DNA of 64,000 nucleotides from Sphingomonas lacunae (lineage in GTDB: Bacteria; Pseudomonadota; Alphaproteobacteria; Sphingomonadales; Sphingomonadaceae), in contig NZ_CP053015.1 in NCBI RefSeq assembly GCF_012979535.1, positions 1,674,001-1,738,000 of the forward strand, in the 5' to 3' direction. Below are positions 15,662-24,554 of the stretch, piece by piece (the stretch's first letter is position 1; every line of letters begins with the position of its first letter). The notes beneath the pieces were generated by a model. That model was not told the origin of the DNA and made no database searches. It saw only the letters and a list, made by a program, of their open reading frames with translations. The position numbers and the translations under genes were made by a program.

Positions 15662-16850
15662 GACGGCATACATGGCAGAGCGGACCGGCCTGCGGCAAGC
15701 GGCACGCAGCGGATGGCGGGCTTTGGCGATCGGCGCGATGGCGCTGCTCGTGTCGGCCTGCCAGACGATTGTTCCGCGGACCGACGGGCCTGCCACCACC
15801 ACCCCGGTCGATACTGGCGTCGCCACGCCTGGCCTGCCGGTCGATACCGAACGGCACCGCGTCGCCCTGCTCGTCCCCCAGACCGGACCTGATGCGCCGG
15901 TCGGCACATCCATTGCCAATGCCACCACACTGGCGTTGCTTGATTCGCGCAGCGACCGGATCCGCATTACCATTTACGATACGGGCGCAGGTGCCGCGGC
16001 CGCCGCGCAGCAAGCGATAGAAGAGGGTAACAAGCTGATTCTTGGGCCTTTGCTCGCTGATGACGTGCGTGCCGTGCAACCCATCGCCCGCGCCGCCAAT
16101 GTGCCCCTGATCAGCTTTTCCAACGACAGCAGCGTTGCCGGCAACGGCACCTATCTGCTTGGGTTCGAACCCGGACAAGCGGTCAATCGCGTCGTCGCCC
16201 ATGCACGGGCGCAGGGCATGAACCGGTTTGGCGCGCTTGTCCCGCGCAGCATTTATGGAGAGCGTGCCCTCGCCTCGCTTCGCACCGCAGTGACAGCCGC
16301 TGGCGGCACCCTTGTCGCTTCGGAATCCTATGATCGTTCGGCGACCGGCATCTCGGGGGCGGCGCGCCGCCTGTCTTCGGCTGGCGCGATGGATGCGGTG
16401 CTGATAGCCGATTCCGGCCAGACCGCGATTCGCGCCGTGCCGCTGCTGCGCACGGGCGGCACGACCGGTGCCCGCATTCTCGGCACTGAATTGTGGAACA
16501 CCGAAAGCGCGCTGGCCGCCTCGACGCCGATGCGTGGCGCATGGTTCGCCAGCGTATCGGACGGTCTGTTCAGCCAGATGGCGACCCGCTACCGCGAACG
16601 CTATGGCAATGCGCCCTACCGCCTGGCCTCGATGGGCTATGACGCGGTGCTGCTCACCGTCCGCATGACGCGCGACTGGCGCCCCGGCACCGCCTTCCCG
16701 CAAAACCGCCTGTTCGCGGCGGATGGCTTCGGCGGCATCGACGGCATTTTCCGCTTCGACCAGCGCGGCATCGCCCAGCGCGCCCTCGAAGTCAGCGAAG
16801 TGCGCGCCGGCGGCTTTACCGTGGTGGATCCCGCGCCGACGCAGTGGTGA
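15660..16850 (+). CDS. LpoA-like penicillin-binding-protein activator lipoprotein
   Basis: A 396-residue lipoprotein with a signal peptide ending in LLVSACQ (lipobox). The rest is a type 1 periplasmic-binding fold (HRVALLVPQTGPDAPVG at the start, NVPLISFSNDSSVAGN, MGYDAVLLTVRM), the architecture of LpoA/YraM C-terminal domains that activate PBP1A. LpoA, rsmI and yraN are neighbours in many proteobacteria, and the same trio occurs here. An ATG at 15672 is an alternative start. The N-terminal TPR domain of enterobacterial LpoA is missing, as is usual in alphaproteobacteria. Confidence 0.85.
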   Translation: MTAYMAERTGLRQAARSGWRALAIGAMALLVSACQTIVPRTDGPATTTPVDTGVATPGLPVDTERHRVALLVPQTGPDAPVGTSIANATTLALLDSRSDRIRITIYDTGAGAAAAAQQAIEEGNKLILGPLLADDVRAVQPIARAANVPLISFSNDSSVAGNGTYLLGFEPGQAVNRVVAHARAQGMNRFGALVPRSIYGERALASLRTAVTAAGGTLVASESYDRSATGISGAARRLSSAGAMDAVLIADSGQTAIRAVPLLRTGGTTGARILGTELWNTESALAASTPMRGAWFASVSDGLFSQMATRYRERYGNAPYRLASMGYDAVLLTVRMTRDWRPGTAFPQNRLFAADGFGGIDGIFRFDQRGIAQRALEVSEVRAGGFTVVDPAPTQW

Positions 16851-16934
16851 CGTGAGGGGGCTTCCCCGACTTCAGTGATCCTGAGCTTGCGGGTAATTCG
16901 GCCCGGTCTTTGGGCCGGGTCAAAGTCTGGCCTG

Positions 16935-17207
16935 TTAGCGCCGGTACACCTCGCGCCGGTTGCCCAACCGCACCACGGTGATCAGCATCACGCCGTCATC
17001 AAGGTCGGCGATGATGCGATAATCACCCACGCGATATTTCCAGAAGCTCCCCAATTCCTTGCCGCGCAAGGCCTCGCCAATGCTGCGCGGATCGTCGAGG
17101 CGCGCCAACCGGTCGCGGACAAAGGTCAGGATGCGCGTCGCGGTTTGGGGGTCGAACTTGCGAAGCTGTTTGGCGGCGCTGTCAGCGAATTCAATCCGCC
17201 AGGCCAT
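16935..17207 (-). CDS. RelE/ParE-family toxin
   Basis: A 90-residue basic protein of the RelE/ParE fold: MAWRIEFADSAAKQLRKFD at the start, LRGKELGSFWKYRVGDYRIIADL in the centre and VVRLGNRREVYR at the end. RelE members cleave mRNA on the ribosome, ParE members poison gyrase; the Arg-rich core and GNRREVY end fit a RelE-type mRNA interferase better. It overlaps its antitoxin gene by 17 bases, antitoxin first, as is normal for these modules. Confidence 0.9.
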   Translation of the reverse strand: MAWRIEFADSAAKQLRKFDPQTATRILTFVRDRLARLDDPRSIGEALRGKELGSFWKYRVGDYRIIADLDDGVMLITVVRLGNRREVYRR

Positions 17208-17418
17208 AATCGGCCAACAGATCGTTCAGGGGAATGCGTGCCTCGGTCCCGGCGCGCACCCGCGCCAGCACCTCGGCGGACAGATGCGCGTCCTCCAGAT
17301 CATCAATATGCTCGATGATCGCTTCGGTGGCGTAAAAAGTCTTTGACCGGCCAGTCAGCGTGGAAAGGGCGGCAAGGCGATTTTCGACATCGGCGGGCAG
17401 GCGCAACGAGATGGGCAT
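17191..17418 (-). CDS. ribbon-helix-helix antitoxin (RelB-like)
   Basis: A protein of 75 residues. The N-terminal third (MPISLRLPADVENRLAALS, then GRSKTFYATEAIIEHIDDLE) is a ribbon-helix-helix DNA-binding fold; the acidic/aliphatic tail would wrap the toxin. It is the first gene of the pair, and a perfect 20-bp palindrome 16 bases before its start is the evident operator, so toxin-antitoxin complex autorepression is likely. Confidence 0.9.
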   Translation of the reverse strand: MPISLRLPADVENRLAALSTLTGRSKTFYATEAIIEHIDDLEDAHLSAEVLARVRAGTEARIPLNDLLADYGLAD

Positions 17419-17433
17419 ACCGACATCATAGCA

Positions 17434-17453
17434 TTGCGATACATGTATCGCAA
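17434..17453. promoter_or_regulatory. perfect 20-bp palindromic operator of the toxin-antitoxin pair
   Basis: TTGCGATACA followed by its exact reverse complement TGTATCGCAA. It lies 16 bases upstream of the antitoxin start on the minus strand. Ribbon-helix-helix antitoxins bind such palindromes in their own promoter. Confidence 0.85.
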
Positions 17454-17470
17454 GCCTGATTGAGGCCTGC

Positions 17471-18124
17471 TCACCCGATGCTCTGGCCGGTCTTTGCCCA
17501 GTCGGCCATGAAGCCTTCGATGCCCTTGTCGGTCAGCACATGCTTGACCAGACCCTTGATGACCGCGGGCGGGGCGGTCATCACATCGGCGCCGATCTTG
17601 GCGGCTTCGAGCACATGGATGCCGTGACGGACTGATGCGACAAGGATTTCGGTCGCAAAGTCATAATTGTCGTAGATCAGGCGGATGTCGGCGATCAGCT
17701 GCATCCCGTCAAAGCCATTATCGTCATGCCGGCCGACGAAGGGTGAAATGAAGGTCGCGCCAGCCTTGGCAGCGAGCAGCGCCTGGCTCGCCGAAAAGCA
17801 GAGCGTGACGTTGACCATGGTGCCATCGCTGGTCAGCGCCTTGCAGGTCTTCAGCCCGTCGATGGTCAGCGGCACCTTGATGCAGACATTGTCGGCGATC
17901 TTGCGCAGCACTTCGGCCTCACGCATCATGCCCTCATGGTCGAGCGCGACCACTTCGGCGGAGACCGGGCCGTCAACAATCCCGCAAATCTCGCGCGTCA
18001 CTTCCATGAAATCGCGGCCGGACTTGGCGATCAGTGACGGATTGGTGGTCACGCCATCCAGCAGGCCGGTCGCGGCCAGATCACGGATGTCGGCGATTTC
18101 GGCGGTGTCGGCAAAGAATTTCAT
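17471..18124 (-). CDS. fsa: fructose-6-phosphate aldolase / short transaldolase
   Basis: A 217-residue class I aldolase of the TalC/FSA type (transaldolase subfamily 3B). The Schiff-base lysine is K83 in [24 protein letters not shown] and [13 protein letters not shown] are the standard N-terminal marks, and SPFVGRHDD follows. In alphaproteobacteria this short form usually serves as transaldolase of the pentose phosphate pathway. No operon partner is seen. Confidence 0.95.
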   Translation of the reverse strand: MKFFADTAEIADIRDLAATGLLDGVTTNPSLIAKSGRDFMEVTREICGIVDGPVSAEVVALDHEGMMREAEVLRKIADNVCIKVPLTIDGLKTCKALTSDGTMVNVTLCFSASQALLAAKAGATFISPFVGRHDDNGFDGMQLIADIRLIYDNYDFATEILVASVRHGIHVLEAAKIGADVMTAPPAVIKGLVKHVLTDKGIEGFMADWAKTGQSIG

Positions 18125-18241
18125 GGCGCTTGTGCTTCCCTATGTGCCGCGCCAAGGCGCAAGCGGATGATTCGTGCAAAGGCTATAGCGCGGCGACTGC
18201 CAGCGCGGTAGCACAGCGGACATGGCAGGGGGGCTGGGGAC

Positions 18242-18916
18242 ATGAGGCTGAGCTACCGGTGGCTTGTGGCGCTGTCTTGCCAGCTTTTGATGCCGACCGC
18301 GGCCCTTGCTGACAGTGATGTGCAGGGCTGGCTGGTAATCGCAGCAGATGCCAAAGTTGCGGATCAGACCGCAGTGACCGCTGACCTCATCCTGCGGTCA
18401 CGGTCGAACAGTGTCGATGTGGCCCAGTCGATTGGCCGCATCGGCGTGCGCCAGACACTGGCAGAAGGGTGGTCGGTGCAACTCACCTATGGCCTTGTCG
18501 ACAGCTTTGTTGATGGCGGCAGCGACCGGATCGAACATCGTGTCGGGCAAAATCTTGCCTTTCCCGTGGCGCAAATCGGCAATTGGCGCATCGATGGCCG
18601 GACCGGATTGGAACAACGGCTCCAGCCCGGTGGCGGCGAATGGGGCTGGCGCACCCGTGGGCGCCTGCGCGCCAGTTACCCGCTCAGCGATGCGGCCAAT
18701 CTGAACCTGAGCGAGGAACTGATTGCCTCACTCAATGACACGCAATGGGGCCAGCGCGCCGGCCTGACCGCCAGTCGCACATCGGCCGCTGTCCGCTTCA
18801 GATTGAGTGACAGCCTGGGCATAGCCCCCAGCTATAATTGGCAGCACATCTTCGTCCCAGGTGCCCGCCTGACCGACAGTCATATTGCTACGCTGACCAT
18901 CGACGCGCATTTTTGA
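18242..18916 (+). CDS. DUF2490 outer-membrane-type protein
   Basis: A 224-residue exported protein with a signal peptide (cleavage after AALA). The mature part is made of alternating polar/hydrophobic strands ending in aromatic residues (HIATLTIDAHF), as in an outer-membrane beta-barrel of about ten strands. The pattern RQTLAEGWSVQLTYGLVDSF followed by EHRVGQNL and RTGLEQR is the DUF2490 family. The function of that family is unknown. Confidence 0.8.
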   Translation: MRLSYRWLVALSCQLLMPTAALADSDVQGWLVIAADAKVADQTAVTADLILRSRSNSVDVAQSIGRIGVRQTLAEGWSVQLTYGLVDSFVDGGSDRIEHRVGQNLAFPVAQIGNWRIDGRTGLEQRLQPGGGEWGWRTRGRLRASYPLSDAANLNLSEELIASLNDTQWGQRAGLTASRTSAAVRFRLSDSLGIAPSYNWQHIFVPGARLTDSHIATLTIDAHF

Positions 18917-18924
18917 GGCTGCCT

Positions 18925-18957
18925 CTTCCTCCCCATCGACTTGCGATGGAGAGGAAG
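18925..18957. terminator. 14-bp intergenic hairpin between convergent genes
   Basis: The arms 18925-18938 and 18944-18957 pair with one mismatch around ACTTG. It separates the convergent DUF2490 and DUF4197 genes. The following text (aagcgcagcaaagcgatgac) looks like a dispersed sphingomonad intergenic repeat, so this may be a repeat element as much as a terminator. Confidence 0.55.
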
Positions 18958-18998
18958 CGCAGCAAAGCGATGACGGAGGGCTATGGCCCTCCGAAATC

Positions 18999-19739
18999 CT
19001 ACCGCGCCAGCGCCAGCACCGCGATCAGCAGCGGGTCGTTGGTCGCCTGCGGATTGGCGCGAATATTGGCCTCCTCCGCAGCAATCGCCCGCCAGATACC
19101 ACGATTGGCCCCGTCGCTGACATCGCGGGCAAGGCTCGCCACATCATAACCGGTCGCGGCCCGCAGCGCCCTCGCCACCACATCGTCCGAAGCGATGCGC
19201 AGCGCGTCACCCACGGCCGGGAACATCTGGTTGATCAGCCCGCCGGCCAGCGATTGTTCCAATAGTGCCGTCGCCGCTCCCGGGCCGCCTCGCAGCACGC
19301 TCATCGCGTCGGCGACGGTGATGGAACTGATTGCCTGGGTGATGACTGGCGCCGCCCGTTCCGCGCCGCGTTCCGCCGCGCTGTTGAGTGATCGCGCCAG
19401 CCGGTCGCGCACCACCTGTGTCGTCAGCACCTGGCGCAACACCCCGCCACTGCTCGCCAATTGCTGCGGCAGCTCGATCCGCGCGACCTGGCTGTCGTAA
19501 AATCCATTGGGTTGCAGCAACAGCGCAAAGGCCCGCTGCGACGACAGGGTCAACAGCCGGCGGATCGCCTCGGTCAGATTGAAGCCGCCCGGCCCTGTGG
19601 CGCATCCAGCCAGCAACGGCATGGTGAGCAGCGGGGCAAGAGCCCCGATTCGTATCAGTGACCGGCGATTCACGCCTGATTGCAAGGATATGTCGGTCAC
19701 CGCTGATCTCCCCATGCTCTGCTTGCCGTTCGGCAGCAT
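18999..19739 (-). CDS. DUF4197 lipoprotein
   Basis: A 246-residue lipoprotein: after a basic start the hydrophobic segment ends in LLAGCATG, a lipobox. The mature helical domain (SSQRAFALLLQPNGFYDSQVARIELPQQL, then AAPVITQAISSITVADAM) is DUF4197, a family of proteobacterial envelope proteins with unknown role. An ATG eight codons downstream (19715) is an alternative start. It stands alone, convergent with the DUF2490 gene and divergent from radA. Confidence 0.85.
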   Translation of the reverse strand: MLPNGKQSMGRSAVTDISLQSGVNRRSLIRIGALAPLLTMPLLAGCATGPGGFNLTEAIRRLLTLSSQRAFALLLQPNGFYDSQVARIELPQQLASSGGVLRQVLTTQVVRDRLARSLNSAAERGAERAAPVITQAISSITVADAMSVLRGGPGAATALLEQSLAGGLINQMFPAVGDALRIASDDVVARALRAATGYDVASLARDVSDGANRGIWRAIAAEEANIRANPQATNDPLLIAVLALAR

Positions 19740-19805
19740 CCCACGGCTTGCGCGCCGATGAAAGCCCTACTGGCGTTCCCTTCCTGTTCCCGCTATGCAG
19801 CTGCC

Positions 19806-21173
19806 ATGGCCAAGCCCAAACGCACCTTTGTCTGCCAGGCGTGCGGCAGCTCGCAAAACCGCTGGCAAGGGCAATGCCCCGACTGCGGCGAATGGAACAC
19901 GCTCGCCGAAGAAGCCCCTGCCACTGTCTTCTCGCAAAAGCATGACCTGTCGGCCGGTGGCCGCCCGATTGAGCTGGAAAGCCTCTCGGGCGCGGACACC
20001 ATGCCGGCGCGCATGCACAGCGGTGTCGGCGAATTTGACCGTGCGGTTGGCGGTGGACTGGTTGCCGGCTCCGCGACGCTGATCGGCGGTGATCCCGGCA
20101 TAGGCAAGTCGACGTTGTTGTTGCAGGTCGCGGCCCGCCTCGCGCTGGCTGGCAAGTCGGTGGCCTATGTCTCGGGAGAGGAAGCCGCCGGGCAGGTTCG
20201 CCTGCGCGCCGCCCGGCTGGGCTATGCCAATGCGCCGGTCAGCCTCGCCTCGGCCACGTCTGTGCGCGACATTTTGACCACGATGGGGCAGGGCGCTGCC
20301 CCTGACCTCCTCATCATCGATTCGATCCAGACGATGCATTCGGACCTGATCGAGGGTGCGCCCGGCACCGTCAGCCAGGTCCGCGCCTCGGCGCAGGAGT
20401 TGATACGCTTTGCCAAGGATCGCGGCACCGCCGTCATCCTCGTCGGCCATGTCACCAAGGACGGCAGCCTCGCCGGCCCGCGCGTGCTCGAACATATGGT
20501 CGACACAGTTCTGGCGTTCGAGGGGGAACGCAGCCACCAGTATCGCATCCTCCGCGCGGTCAAAAACCGCTTTGGCGGCACCGACGAGATCGGCGTGTTC
20601 GCCATGGCGCAGGAGGGGTTGCAGGAAGTCACCAATCCCTCCGCCCTGTTCCTCACCGACCGGCACGGGGAGGTCGCGCCGGGCACCGCTGTCTTCCCGG
20701 CGCTGGAGGGCACGCGCCCTGTCCTCGTCGAGATACAGGCGCTGACCCTGCGCCTCGCCAGCGGGGCCACCCCGCGCCGTGCCGTCGTCGGCTGGGATTC
20801 GGGCCGCCTCGCGATGATCCTTGCGGTGCTGGAGGCGCGCTGCGGCCTCTCGCTCTCTTCGGCGGAGGTCTATCTCAACGTTGCCGGTGGCTATCGCCTG
20901 ACCGATCCGGCGGCGGATATGGCGGTAGCGGCGGCGATCATTTCGGCCTTTGCCGAACGGCCCATCCCCGCCGATGCCGTCATTTTCGGGGAGATTGCGC
21001 TGTCGGGCGAATTGCGCCCGGTCGCCCACGCACCGCTCCGGCTCAAGGAAGCGGGCAAGCTCGGTTTCGCCCGGGCGATCATTCCCGCCCATGCCGCGCC
21101 CGATGCCGGCGTCCGCCTGCAAACGCATGATCGCCTCGCCGATTTCGTTGACCATCTGCTGGGCAGGGGATAG
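19806..21173 (+). CDS. radA: DNA repair protein RadA (Sms)
   Basis: A 455-residue RecA-like ATPase that promotes branch migration during recombinational repair. It has the N-terminal zinc finger (C10, C13, C24, C27), the Walker A GGDPGIGKST (K101), the RadA-specific KNRFG motif, and a C-terminal Lon-like domain that lacks protease activity (SGELRPVAHAPLRLKEA). I chose ATG 19806, which puts the zinc finger at the start; an ATG at 19758 adds 16 residues. It begins a plus-strand run of five genes (radA to DUF423) with tiny gaps or overlaps. Confidence 0.96.
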   Translation: MAKPKRTFVCQACGSSQNRWQGQCPDCGEWNTLAEEAPATVFSQKHDLSAGGRPIELESLSGADTMPARMHSGVGEFDRAVGGGLVAGSATLIGGDPGIGKSTLLLQVAARLALAGKSVAYVSGEEAAGQVRLRAARLGYANAPVSLASATSVRDILTTMGQGAAPDLLIIDSIQTMHSDLIEGAPGTVSQVRASAQELIRFAKDRGTAVILVGHVTKDGSLAGPRVLEHMVDTVLAFEGERSHQYRILRAVKNRFGGTDEIGVFAMAQEGLQEVTNPSALFLTDRHGEVAPGTAVFPALEGTRPVLVEIQALTLRLASGATPRRAVVGWDSGRLAMILAVLEARCGLSLSSAEVYLNVAGGYRLTDPAADMAVAAAIISAFAERPIPADAVIFGEIALSGELRPVAHAPLRLKEAGKLGFARAIIPAHAAPDAGVRLQTHDRLADFVDHLLGRG

Positions 21174-21183
21174 CGACGGCGGC

Positions 21184-21738
21184 ATGTACGGATTGACCGC
21201 GCTCGACATCATCATCCTGCTCGCCCTTGCCGGGGGAGCCATTACCGGCCTCATGCGCGGCTTTGTGCAAGAGGTGCTGTCGCTTGGCGCGTTGATCGTC
21301 GCCCTGTTCGCGCTGCGCATCCTCCACCAACCGGCGACTGAGTGGCTGACACCGACCATCGGCACCGAAACCGGATCGTCGGTGCTCGCCTTTGCCCTGA
21401 TCATGGGCATCATCTGGGGCGGGGGCAAATTCGCGGCGGTCCAGATCGGCAGCCGCACCCGCTCGAGCCTGATCGGCCCGGTCGACCGTTTGCTCGGTGG
21501 CGGTTTCGGCCTGCTCAAGGCGCTGTTGATCGCTTCAGCGCTCTTCATGTTGGTCAATCTCGCTTATGATCTCGTCTTTGGCGCGTCGTCCGAACGCCCT
21601 GGCTGGATGAGCGAAGGTCGCACCTATCCGCTGATGCGCGCGACCAGCGCGCTCCTTTCCGACGTGGCGGCAGAGCGTATCCGGGACCGGGCCGATCCCC
21701 CGCCCGCCGCGCCGTTGCCCGACGCGCCGGGCGGCTGA
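21184..21738 (+). CDS. CvpA family membrane protein
   Basis: A 184-residue inner-membrane protein with four predicted helices, beginning MYGLTALDIIILLALAGG, typical of CvpA (required for colicin V production; later tied to envelope and bile stress tolerance). RGFVQEVLSLGALIVALFAL and DRLLGGGFGLLKALLI are the conserved segments. The tail is Pro/Ala-rich. It starts ten bases after radA; radA-cvpA is a frequent pair in alphaproteobacteria. Confidence 0.9.
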   Translation: MYGLTALDIIILLALAGGAITGLMRGFVQEVLSLGALIVALFALRILHQPATEWLTPTIGTETGSSVLAFALIMGIIWGGGKFAAVQIGSRTRSSLIGPVDRLLGGGFGLLKALLIASALFMLVNLAYDLVFGASSERPGWMSEGRTYPLMRATSALLSDVAAERIRDRADPPPAAPLPDAPGG

Positions 21739-21742
21739 GGCT

Positions 21743-22183
21743 GTGGCCTCCGCCCTCTATACCACCAAGCTTCTGCGGCTTGCCGTCGAAGCGGCCAGCC
21801 ACCCCCGTCTGAGCCAGCCTGACGCCAGCGAGGAGGCGCGCGCGCCCCTGTGCGGCAGCCGCATCGCCCTTGATCTGACGGTTGATGACCAGGGCCGCGT
21901 CAGTGCGATCGGGTTCGATGTCAACGCCTGCGCCGTGGGACAGGCCTCTGCTGCCATCCTTGCCGATGTGGCGCGGGGCCGCAGCGTCGAGGAATTGCGC
22001 GCCGCCGCCGATTCCCTGACCCTGTGGCTGAATGATCGCGCCGCTCCGATGCCGGACTGGCCGCGCCTCGTTGAACTGGCCGAAGCCCGCGCCTATCCCG
22101 CCCGGCATGGTGCGATCCTCTTGCCCTGGCGTGCCGCCGCGACGGCTGCCCATCGCGCCGCAGCCTGCAAGGCCGGCGCATGA
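21743..22183 (+). CDS. IscU/NifU-like iron-sulfur scaffold protein
   Basis: A 146-residue protein with a GTG start four bases after the cvpA stop. It resembles the SufU/IscU scaffold family: C37 in APLCGSRI, C61 in DVNACAVGQASAAILADVARG and a late C141. In IscU three cysteines hold the nascent cluster; the Gln-Ala-Ser context of the second one agrees. It may assemble or deliver Fe-S clusters, but no cysteine desulfurase is nearby. The assignment is by motif. Confidence 0.75.
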   Translation: MASALYTTKLLRLAVEAASHPRLSQPDASEEARAPLCGSRIALDLTVDDQGRVSAIGFDVNACAVGQASAAILADVARGRSVEELRAAADSLTLWLNDRAAPMPDWPRLVELAEARAYPARHGAILLPWRAAATAAHRAAACKAGA

Positions 22184-23973
22184 ATCTCGCCCTCACCGAA
22201 TTTGTCATCCTGCTCGGCGCAGCGCTGCTCTGTGTGATCCTGTTCCGCCGCATCGGTCTTGGCGCGGTGCTGGGCTATCTGGTCGCGGGCGCGCTTGTCG
22301 GTCCGCACGGCCTCGCGCTCGTCGGTGGGGGAGAAGCAAAGCTGCAATTTGCCGAACTGGGTATCGCCCTTTTGTTGTTCCTCGTCGGGCTGGAACTCAA
22401 TCCGCGTCGCCTCTGGCATCTGCGCCGCGAAATCTTCGGTCTCGGCCTGTCGCAGGTGCTGGTCTCTGGCGCGGCGCTTTTCGCCTTCCTGCTCGCGGTC
22501 AGCGGCTTCACCTGGCAGGCGGTGCTGGCCCTCGCCCTGCCGCTGGCCCTGTCCTCGACGGCACAGGTGCTGCCCGGCCTCAAATCCTCGGGCCGCATCA
22601 ACTCGCCCTTTGGTGAAAAGGCCTTTTCGATCCTGCTGCTGCAGGATCTGTCGATTGTTCCCTTCATCACGATCATCGCCGCCCTTTCACGCGCGCCGGT
22701 GGATCCAGCCGCCCCATCGGGCTGGCAAATGGCGCTCTATACCGTCGGCGCGGTTGCCGGTCTGGTGCTGGCCGGACGCTTCATCCTCCACCCGCTGCTG
22801 AAAATCGTCGGCCGCATCGGTGAACGCGAATTGTTCGTTGTCGTCGGCCTGTTCACCGTGCTTGCCGCTGCTGGCCTGATGCACGCGCTGCATCTGTCCA
22901 TCGCGCTCGGTGCCTTTGTGGCAGGGGTCATGCTCGCCGATTCACCCTACCGCCATGAACTGGAAGCGGATGTCGAACCCTTCCGTTCGATCCTGCTCGG
23001 CCTTTTCTTCCTTGCGGTCGGCATGGTGCTCGATGTCGGCGTGGTGATGGAACGGCCGCTCACTGTCATCGGCCTTGCCGCTGGCCTGATCCTGATCAAG
23101 ACCGCCGTTCTGTGGGGTGTCGCCCGCCTGTTCGGCATGGCCTGGCGCCCTGCGCTGGCGCTCGCCCTGCTGCTCAGCCAGGGCGGAGAATTCGGCTTTG
23201 TCCTCTTCACCCAGGCCCAGCAGGCTCAATTGATCCTGCCAGAGGCGGCCAGCCTGTTCACCGCCGTCGTCACCCTGTCGATGGCCGCCACCCCTTTCCT
23301 CATGCTGTTCACCCGCTTTCTTGAATATAGCAGGGAAGCGGACGGATCGGACCTTGATGGCCCGGAAGCCGCAGCCAATGGTCGCGCCATTGTCGTGGGT
23401 TATGGGCGCTTTGGCCAGATGGTCGCGCAGATGCTCCATGCCGCCGACATTTCGGTGACGCTGATCGACAAGCGCCCGTCACAGATCGAACTGTCGGGGC
23501 GCTTTGATACAAAGGTCTATTATGGTGACGGTCTCCGGCTTGATGTGCTGCACCACGCCGGGGCTGACGAAGCGCAGCTGATTGCCCTGTGCATCGATGA
23601 TGCTGCCATGGGTGCTGATCAGATTGGCGCGATAAAACATGCCTTTCCCAACGCCCGCCTGCTGGTCCGCGCCTTTGACCGGCGACAGGCCATGGCCATA
23701 GCACCGGCTGAGCCCCACGCCATCGTCCGGGAGGTGTTTGAAAGCGCCCTCGCGATGGGCATCCAGGCGCTCGAGGCGCTTGACGTCGCTCCGGACGAGA
23801 TTGTCGATGCCGAACGCGCCTTGCGCCATCTCGATGCCGCCCGCTTTGACATGCAGATGGAAAGCGGAGACCTGCGCGCCGGAGCCCATTTGCGCTTCCG
23901 TGCGGGGGACGGTCCGCGCCCGCGCGAAATTCTCGATCAACTGGCTGACAGGTTGCGCGGCGATGGACGCTGA
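22180..23973 (+). CDS. CPA2 cation:proton antiporter (Kef/YbaL type) with TrkA-N domain
   Basis: A 597-residue inner-membrane protein. The first 380 residues form 12-13 helices of the Na/H exchanger fold (GYLVAGALVGPHGL, LFLVGLELNPRRLW, SILLLQDLSIVPF with the ion-binding Gln-Asp). The C-terminal part carries a Rossmann TrkA-N domain (AIVVGYGRFGQMVAQ, YYGDGLRLDVLHHAGAD) that gates transport by nucleotide. KefB/KefC extrude potassium under electrophile stress; YbaL-like members are close. Its ATG overlaps the scaffold gene stop (ATGA). Confidence 0.9.
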   Translation: MNLALTEFVILLGAALLCVILFRRIGLGAVLGYLVAGALVGPHGLALVGGGEAKLQFAELGIALLLFLVGLELNPRRLWHLRREIFGLGLSQVLVSGAALFAFLLAVSGFTWQAVLALALPLALSSTAQVLPGLKSSGRINSPFGEKAFSILLLQDLSIVPFITIIAALSRAPVDPAAPSGWQMALYTVGAVAGLVLAGRFILHPLLKIVGRIGERELFVVVGLFTVLAAAGLMHALHLSIALGAFVAGVMLADSPYRHELEADVEPFRSILLGLFFLAVGMVLDVGVVMERPLTVIGLAAGLILIKTAVLWGVARLFGMAWRPALALALLLSQGGEFGFVLFTQAQQAQLILPEAASLFTAVVTLSMAATPFLMLFTRFLEYSREADGSDLDGPEAAANGRAIVVGYGRFGQMVAQMLHAADISVTLIDKRPSQIELSGRFDTKVYYGDGLRLDVLHHAGADEAQLIALCIDDAAMGADQIGAIKHAFPNARLLVRAFDRRQAMAIAPAEPHAIVREVFESALAMGIQALEALDVAPDEIVDAERALRHLDAARFDMQMESGDLRAGAHLRFRAGDGPRPREILDQLADRLRGDGR

Positions 23974-24319
23974 CCCACGCTTTCCCCGCGCCCTTTGGCT
24001 CGCTGCGGCTTTGTCCGCCGCACTTGCCGTCGCGGCCGGTGCCTTTGGTGCCCATGGCGCGGCGACGCCCAAGGCCGCCGAATGGCTGCGCACCGGCGGC
24101 TTATACCAGCTGACCCACGCCATCGCCGCGCTGACCATCGCCGCCCGCTTTCCGCGCAGCGCCGCGACGATGCTCGCGGGTGCCGCCATCTTTGCTCTGA
24201 CCCTCTACGCCATGGCGCTGGGCGCCCCCCGCTGGCTCGGCGCCGTCACCCCCATCGGCGGCACGCTGATGATTGCCGGTTGGCTGGCGGTGGGGTGGAC
24301 GGCCATGCGCCAACGCTAG
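23963..24319 (+). CDS. DUF423 small membrane protein
   Basis: A 118-residue protein with four predicted helices and the DUF423 N-terminal pattern LAAALSAALAVAAGAFGAHG, followed by WLRTGGLYQLTHAIAAL. Its start overlaps the antiporter gene by 11 bases, the last gene of the radA run. DUF423 proteins (YgdD type) are of unknown function. Confidence 0.85.
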   Translation: MDADPRFPRALWLAAALSAALAVAAGAFGAHGAATPKAAEWLRTGGLYQLTHAIAALTIAARFPRSAATMLAGAAIFALTLYAMALGAPRWLGAVTPIGGTLMIAGWLAVGWTAMRQR

Positions 24320-24323
24320 TCCG

Positions 24324-24554
24324 CCTTCCCCCGCTGGCGGGGGAAGGATGCGAAGCCTTATGAGCGGAGCGAATTAGGCGAAGCGGTATGGGGGTGGCAG
24401 GCATTGCCCCGGTCAGGCCGACCCGAGCGCATCGCCAGCCACCCTCACCAAGGTCCGCTAGCTGGCAAGCCAGCAAGCAGACCCATCCTCTCCCGCCTGC
24501 GGGAGAGGGAAAGACGCAATCCGCCCAAAACAGTGCCCCTGCGAAGGCAGGGGC
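24324..24554. repeat. cluster of three intergenic hairpins
   Basis: The 287-base gap between DUF423 and DUF2256 genes has three perfect hairpins: 24324-24347 (11-bp arms CCTTCCCCCGC), 24487-24508 (10-bp arms CCTCTCCCGC) and 24535-24554 (8-bp arms GCCCCTGC, loop GAAG). The text around them (gcgaaggcaggggcccat and similar) is typical of dispersed sphingomonad intergenic repeats. They also separate convergent transcription units and may end transcripts from both sides. No gene was found in this gap. Confidence 0.6.

Noticed and set aside
19767-21557. 596-residue open frame on the minus strand
   Set aside because: It is the mirror of radA and cvpA; it has Arg/Gln-rich composition and no ribosome site or domain.
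24324-24554. CRISPR array
   Set aside because: The hairpins differ from each other and have no regular spacer units.
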